Shown here piece after piece: positions 58,565-64,000 of a DNA stretch of 64,000 nucleotides. The notes beneath the pieces are model-generated. The model did no database searches. It worked only from the letters and a program-made list of their open reading frames with translations, and was not told the origin of the DNA. How positions within the stretch are numbered: the first letter of the stretch is position 1; each line of letters opens with the position of its first letter. The stretch is from assembly GCA_047967505.1 (NCBI GenBank), contig CM106539.1; one strand, written 5' to 3'. Source of the DNA: Dipteris shenzhenensis. Lineage: Eukaryota; Polypodiophyta; Polypodiopsida; Gleicheniales. The position numbers were made by a program, and so were the translations under genes.

Positions 58565-59160
58565 CTATGATAGAAGAATACTTGGTTATCAGGATGGATG
58601 AAAGAAGACTCTGAGAGTGTTTGCGGAAGGACTAAGATAGAAGAATACAAGAAGAATACAAGTTAATGTGAGAAGCACTAGGATGGATGAAAGAAGAGAG
58701 TGTTTGTGGAAGAACTAGGATAGAAGAATACTTGGTTATCAAGATGGATGAAAGAAGACTCTGAGAGTGTTTGCGGAAGGACTAGGATAGAAGAATACAA
58801 GTTACTCAGAAGGATACTTGGTTATCAGGATGGATGAAAGAAGACTCTGAGAGTGTTTGCGGAAGGACTAGGATAGAAGAATACAAGTTACTCAAAAGGA
58901 CTAGGATGTAAGAAATAAGAGAGTGTTTGTGGAAAGACTAGGATGGAAGAATACAAGTGCACTAAGGCACGATGTGTTCACTACGATAAGGATAAGGGTT
59001 GGAATAAAGTGAGTGGCACGATGTGTTCACTATGATAAGGGTTGGAATAAAGCGAGTGGAGATTGAATGCTCTACTTAAAGTGAGTGGAGATGATAAGGA
59101 TAAGGGTTGGAATAAAGTGAGAGAAGCATTGCGAATGCTCTACTTTAAGTGAGTGGAGAC
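58565..59160 (+). repeat. ACTAGGATAGAAGAATACAA repeat, block 2, plus GATAAGGGTTGGAATAAAG repeats
   Basis: Five to six units of ACTAGGATAGAAGAATAC with TTGGTTATCAGGATGGATGAAAG and GACTCTGAGAGTGTTTGCGG (58570-58960). A second short repeat follows (GATAAGGATAAGGGTTGGAATAAAGTGAG, three copies, 58990-59125). Same orientation as block 1 at 46463. Confidence 0.85.
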
Positions 59161-59348
59161 TGTCCAACTGAATAAAATTCTCATTACACAAGGATTTATT
59201 TCCAAATAATCACATCATCACACATTCATATCATAAAATTGTGTGCATGAAGAAATATATTACAAATATTACATCATCACATATTCATATCAAAATTCTC
59301 ATCACACAAGGATTTATTTTCAAATAATCACATCATCACACATTCATA
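59161..59348. repeat. ~65-bp direct repeat with CACATCATCACA
   Basis: CACAAGGATTTATTT(C/T)CAAATAATCACATCATCACACATTCATATCA occurs at about 59196 and 59306. It is at the 3' end of the minus-strand gene. Confidence 0.7.
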
Positions 59349-60826
59349 TCATAGGAATGAGCTTATCTTTACAAATTGTTCTGGAGTGAGTCTTTTGCCC
59401 TCCTTTGCTTCCCTTGCGATCTGATTACAAGCATAAGCCCAATGTTGACCATCAATGGGCTGGAATCTGCAATGAAGGAGAAATTCCTTCTTGACTTCCT
59501 TTAGCATATTCTCTCCTTGTGCCTCTTCGCCTCGTTCATGTGGAATATTTTTTAGAGTGTTTTTAAAGAATTGACTGAAGATCTCCTCGAAATGTGTAGG
59601 CCCTGTAAATGTTATTTGATCCAGAAAACTATTTTTGGTTGGACAAAACATTATTGGGCGCAAGACCACATTACTTGCCACAGGTTTCTTGCCATCTCTC
59701 AAAGCCTCGTATATTTGCATTGCATAGGATATATCAAGGCTTCGGCTATTAGTAAACAGAGCTGCAGCTTCCACATCTTTGGCATTCACAAACCACGTCC
59801 TTTGACCCCAGATATATCCCACATCATCATCTGTAACTGCTTCATTAAGACGCAGATTAAGATTTTTAATTGATGTGAGTTCATCTTGATCATCTTCAGC
59901 CTCGGATTCTGAGTCTTCTTCATCTTTCTCTTTTTTTGACCGTTTTTCATCCACATTATCTTTCTCTACAGTGGGACGATGTCTTTTCTTACTGTTTGGA
60001 ACCGTGGCTCTTGCAGTACTAGCCTTTTGCATTTCATGTCGTGGCTTGCTAGCAAGAGCTTCTAGCATAACTGCAGTGGATCGACCTTGATCTTCTTCAA
60101 TTTTTGCTAATTCCCGTGCACTCAAGGCTTGTTTTTCATCATCCTTAGTTACATTCACCATTTCTGGCTCTACAAGTTTGCGCTCATCTTCTACAGGTTT
60201 GTGACAGTGTGCCTGTTCTTCTTGTCCCTGCATTGAAGTCTGAGCTTTTTGATCTCCTTCATGTGATGATTCTTGCATATGGAGAGCATATTCGGCATCC
60301 TGAAAGTATTCAAGCATTATCTTTGCATGCATCCTTTTTGCCACCACACTAGGAAATTGCTCCCAAGTATATGAAAGAGTCTCCAATGCCCTTTGCAACT
60401 CTGGAAACTTTGATGGTTGAGGAGGAGGCATCACAAAGGTCTTTGCGTCTCTCCTTGACACAATAAAATGCATACCGCCAACTTCAGGATCTGAACTCTT
60501 TGTTAAAATATCCACAAAGGTGTCTTTTCGCGAGCTTTTCGCTGAATTATTATGCCTACTACAAGGCTTGAAGTCATATCTTTTTTGAAGAAAGTAGCAT
60601 CCCATGGATCTTCAACACCATTGAACTCCCTTTTTGACATAAGTAGAAAGAGTCTCTTTTCCTTTTGATGAAGAAACCAGGCTCTTCTACCCATGTGATA
60701 TCGAGTCCACCTACCAAAGCCATTGGGGCTATATTCCTTTCCTTTGAAATTCAAAGTGACATCAGAAACCCATTCTCTGATCTCAGAGTCATCTAGCATA
60801 GCCATCACATTAGCTGATTGCTCCAT
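59349..60826 (-). pseudogene. Second IDGQH-family element protein, with one frameshift, 3'-truncated
   Basis: Start MEQSANVMAMLDDSEIREWV at 60826. The N-terminal part (YHMGRRAWFLHQKEKRLFLL) changes frame in the overlap 60503-60605. The second frame reads DILTKSSDPEVGGMHFIV, FPELQRALETLSYTWEQFP, a long charged linker, and SKKRHRPTVEKDNVDEKRSKK (NLS-like). It then has DEEDSESEAEDDQDE, GYIWGQRTWFV, ALFTNSRSLD, VASNVVLRPIMF and HCRFQPIDGQHWAYACNQIA, and stops at 59349 after KISSFL. Order and spacing match the protein at 30228-33591 (GYIWG, ALFTN/SLFTN, V-A-(S/T)-N, IDGQH, AC). It lacks the methylase-like half of that relative. It converges with the hAT gene. The ParB/DndB-like reading of IDGQH is inference. 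Confidence 0.6.
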
Positions 60827-61500
60827 AATCCTACAAGAAAAGATAATGAAGAATTTAGATACATACAAGTAAAGTACAATATACAACCCTTGATACAATA
60901 AATGTGGAAAATAGCCCAAAAGGCTTTACAAGGCTTCATATGGCAATAAATGTGGGAAATAGCCTAAAAGGCTTTACAAGGCTTAAATATTTGTACAAAT
61001 GTAAAAGAATTAGCCAATAAAGCTTTACAAGTAATATAAAATGTCGTCTAGTGATAAAGCTTCAATCTTCGTGAAGATTCATGTAATCTGTCCATCCATT
61101 GATATCTGAGCACTGATACCCAACTGTTGCAATCTATCCACTAAAAACTGTTCCACTGATATCCACTTATGCAGCCCACATGATATCCACTTATGCATCC
61201 CACTGATACTCGTTAATTAGTGAATGGTCGGGATGGTCGGGTTTATTACAAGGCGCTTCATATGACAATAAATGTAAAAAATAGCATAAAAGGCTTTACA
61301 AGGATTTTTATGACAATAAATGAGCTTAAATATTTATACAAATGCAATAAAAATAACCAATAATCATCAAGCTCCAATATGTCCCATGACATGTAATCTA
61401 TCCACTGATATATGCAATCTGTCCACTGATATCTGCTCATGCAATCTGTCCACTGATATTTGCTCATGCAATCTGCCCACTGATAAACTTCTTGGTAAAT
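60827..61500. repeat. Upstream region with short tandem repeats
   Basis: A ~48-bp duplication (AATAAATGTGG(A/G)AAATAGCC and AAAGGCTTTACAAGGCTT) is at 60898-60985 and again at about 61268-61320. A ~26-bp repeat (GCAATCTGTCCACTGATAT) runs 61395-61485 with relatives at 61090-61190. No gene. Confidence 0.6.
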
Positions 61501-61960
61501 GGTAAAAGGTCTTATTTAATAGCATGTTATGAGTGTTAAACCGCATGTGAGCGAAGGGACTGACAACGAATAGGAACTAGTTAGAAAAATTTGAGCATGG
61601 CTTCGATTGGCAACTTGGAGAATTGTCTCTCCTCTAAGGCAATCTAATCTATGCTAAACTATGCTAAACCAACCGTCGAAGCGAAGAAAAGCAATAAATA
61701 ATTTCTTTTTCTGTGTTCATTTTAATGTGCTGGGGTTTAAGAGGCTTAAATATGCAAAAGAAGGGGTTGTGATGTAGAGGCTAAACCTGCATGTGATATA
61801 AATAAAGAACAAGTATCTAAAGAAAAGTTAACATTTTTCAATTTAAAAGATGAATATATATAAAAACATTATCTCACTTTCAAAATAAACCATAAATTCA
61901 CTCTTTTATAATTTTTTAAAAGTATAATATAAAGTATGTAAATATATAAAACTCTCTTTA
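61501..61960. other. Intergenic, no gene seen
   Basis: No coding frame with a domain and no clear repeat. Confidence 0.4.
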
Positions 61961-61997
<37 letters not shown>

Positions 61998-62521
61998 CCT
62001 AAATCTCTTTGCAGCCATAGTCAAGACACCTCATTCTCTCTCTTAATCTCTCTCTCTCTCTCTCTATAACTCTTAAGTATTTTTCATTCCTCTCTCTCTC
62101 TCCCTCTCTCTCCCTCTCTCTCTTTCTCTCTCCCTCTCTCTCTTTCTCTCTCTCTCCCTCTCTCTCCCTACTCTCTCCCTCCCTCAAGGAGCCACGGTCC
62201 CCAAGAGAAGCCAAGGTCCCCAAGAGACCGGCTTCTCTCTCTTAATCTCTCTCCCTCTCTCTCCTCTCTCTTTCTTTCTCTCCCTACTCTTCTCTCTCAT
62301 TTAAAAATATAATATAAAAGATGTAAATATATAAAACTCTCTTTACTTTCTCTCTCTCTCTCTCTCTCCTCCTAAATCTCCTTGTAGTCATAGTCAAGAC
62401 ACCTCATTCTCTCTCTTAATCTCTCTCTCTCTCTCTTTGACAACTCTTAAGTATTTTTCTCTCTATCCTCATCCCACTTATTCTCTCTCTCCCTCTCTCT
62501 CCCTCTAGCACAGAAGTTTCA

Positions 62522-62557
<36 letters not shown>

Positions 62558-63190
62558 TCTCTCCCTAAGTCTCCCTCTTCTCTTCTCTCTCTCTCTCTCT
62601 TTTCCTCTCTCCTCTCGCCACGTTTCATTCCTATAAACTTTCTCTCTCTCTCCCTCTCTCTCTTTCTCTCTCTCCCTCTCTCTCTTTCTCTCTCCCTCTC
62701 TCTCCCTACTCTCTCCCTCCCTCAAGTAGCCACGGCCCCCAAGAGACCCGCTTCTCTCTCTTAATCTCTCTCCCCCTCTCTCCTCACTCCTTACCAGCTT
62801 CTCTCTCTTAATCTCTCTCCGCCTCTCTCCTCTCTCTTTCTTTCCCTCCCTACTCTTCTCTCTCTTAATCTCTCTCCGCCTCTCTCCTCTCTCTTTCTTT
62901 CCCTCCCTACTCTTCTCTCTCTTAATCTCTCTCCGCCTCTCTCCTCTCTCTTTCTTTCCCTCCCTACTCTTCTCTCTCTTAATCTCTCTCTGCCTCTCTC
63001 CTCTCTCTTTCTTTCCCTCCCTACTCTTCTCTCTCTTAATCTCTCTCCGCCTCTCTCCTCTCTCTTTCTTTCCCTCCCTACTCTTCTCTCTCATTTAAGG
63101 AGCCCCTATTCTCTGTGTGAATCTCTCTCTCTCTCTCTCCCTCTCTTAAGGAGCCCCTCTTCTCTCTCTTAATTTCTCTCTTTCCCTCCC
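61961..63190. repeat. (CT)n-rich polypyrimidine tract with 57-bp minisatellite
   Basis: The plus strand is nearly all C/T. Two diverged copies of a larger unit (AAATCTC(T/C)TTG(C/T)AG(C/T)CATAGTCAAG-type text) start at about 62000 and 62370. From 62800 to 63100 a unit containing CTTAATCTCTCTCCGCCTCT repeats with exact 57-bp spacing (62878, 62935, 62992, 63049). Because 57 is divisible by 3, a minus-strand frame (REIKREKSREGKKERGERR, 191 aa) stays open, but it is a repeat artefact. Confidence 0.88.
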
Positions 63191-63191
63191 T

Positions 63192-63371
63192 CCCTATTCT
63201 CCCATTTCTCAAATTTACAAACTCGAATATAAATAAAAAACTAATTAAAATAGAACTCAAAAACTCAAATAAGAAACTAATCCCTATTCTCCCATTTCTC
63301 AAATTTACAAACTCGAATATAAATAAAAAACTAATTAAAATAGAACTCAAAAACTCAAATAAGAAACTAAT
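63192..63371. repeat. Perfect 90-bp tandem duplication
   Basis: CCCTATTCTCCCATTTCTC starts at 63192 and at 63282, and the two 90-bp units appear identical, so the duplication is very recent. Confidence 0.85.
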
Positions 63372-64000
63372 TTAAAAAGAATTGTAATGCCTTCTAAAAG
63401 ACCACCCTCCTCAAAAACTTTAAGAATAAACTAATTGAAAAAGAATTATAAGTAAAGAAAAAGAATTACAATACGAATTTTAAGAAATAGAACTCAAAAA
63501 CCTTAACAAGAAACTAATTGAAAAGAATTGTAAGTAAAGAAATAGAATTACAAGACGAATAAAAAAGAATGCAAGTACCTGGAAAAAGTGAAAAAAGTAA
63601 GGCTCGGCTTATCCTTTCTCTTCCGCTCTTGGTTGCTTCAATGAAACGAGGAGAGAGTTAAAACTAGTCCACTCCTACACATAAATTTGAATTTTCAAAA
63701 AAGAGAGGGAAATTTGAATTCATTATAAATTTGAATTCAAATTTGTGTTCAGCATTCTTCTTATACGTTCCTTTTGAATTCAAATTTATGTTCAACATTC
63801 TTCTTGATACTTTCTTCAACATTCTTCTCGATTCTTGTAAGTCCTTTTCATTCTCGTAAGTCCTTTTCATGTAAGTCCTTTTCATTCTCGTACGTCCTTT
63901 TCATTCTTCTCGTAAGTCAAATCTTATTTTTCGTTCTTGCTCGTGATAGTAAGTCAAATCCTCCTCTCCCATCTCTCTCTCTCCTTCTCTCTCTCTCCTC
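63372..64000. other. AT-rich and CT-rich flank, no gene seen
   Basis: AAGAATT(G/A)(T/C)AA(G/T) strings and TAAGTCCTTTTCATTCTCG repeats (63835-63905). The window ends in another CT-rich run. Confidence 0.45.

Noticed and set aside
62519-63094. 191-codon minus-strand frame rich in Arg, Glu and Lys
   Set aside because: It is the translation of a 57-bp minisatellite in a CT tract; 57 is divisible by 3, which keeps the frame open by chance.

Overview
This window reads as nuclear DNA of a land plant dominated by transposable elements. The evidence is Ty1/copia elements with initiator-Met-tRNA primer sites, a BED/hAT transposase, degenerate TTTAGGG/CCCTAAA telomere-type repeats, and one spliced plant-type alpha/beta hydrolase gene. 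The density of DUF7869-type elements and long simple or palindromic tracts makes a non-seed plant such as a fern, lycophyte or bryophyte my best guess, but that is inference.

Layout. 1-2255: a minus-strand copia element with its LTR and primer site, cut by the window edge. 2256-6490: AT-rich intergenic DNA with a 100-bp foldback. 6498-9400: a broken minus-strand DUF7869-type element containing a perfect solo LTR (8424-8802, target duplication ACATT). 9736-10219: a LINE remnant. 11289-23420: another copy of that LTR, split in two by an 11.76-kb TIR transposon (11420-23175, target duplication ATTA). The transposon carries a transposase-like gene, a RING-H2 gene, a basic/proline-rich gene, and two arrays of a 16-bp perfect palindrome (TACCTCGATCGAGGTA) near its ends. 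23421-24004: leader and gag start of the LTR element. 25403-28213: a four-exon alpha/beta hydrolase gene, the only convincingly intact conventional gene.

30228-33591: a decayed minus-strand gene for a large protein with an IDGQH (ParB/DndB-like) motif. 33900-39210: a repeat domain made of a C-rich then G-rich tract, three palindrome arrays sharing a TGTTGC/GCAACA core, and a foldback bounded by telomere-like repeats. 39321-41885: a plus-strand DUF7869-type element. 42804-45420: a plus-strand copia element. 45950-49876: three small or uncertain ORFs. 51490-53390: a higher-order tandem repeat. 53590-55172: a decayed protein kinase gene. 55569-58202: a hAT transposase with one stop. 59349-60826: a second IDGQH-family gene on the minus strand. 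61960-63190: a CT tract with a 57-bp minisatellite.

Themes. (1) The insertion order around 8.4-23.4 kb can be read base by base. (2) Large elements here carry arrays of short perfect palindromes that look like protein-binding or recombination sites. (3) Many element reading frames are intact apart from in-frame TAG codons at glutamine (CAG) positions. One decayed gene shows this within its own internal repeats. CHG-methylation deamination is the simplest explanation; stop-codon readthrough is the exciting alternative.
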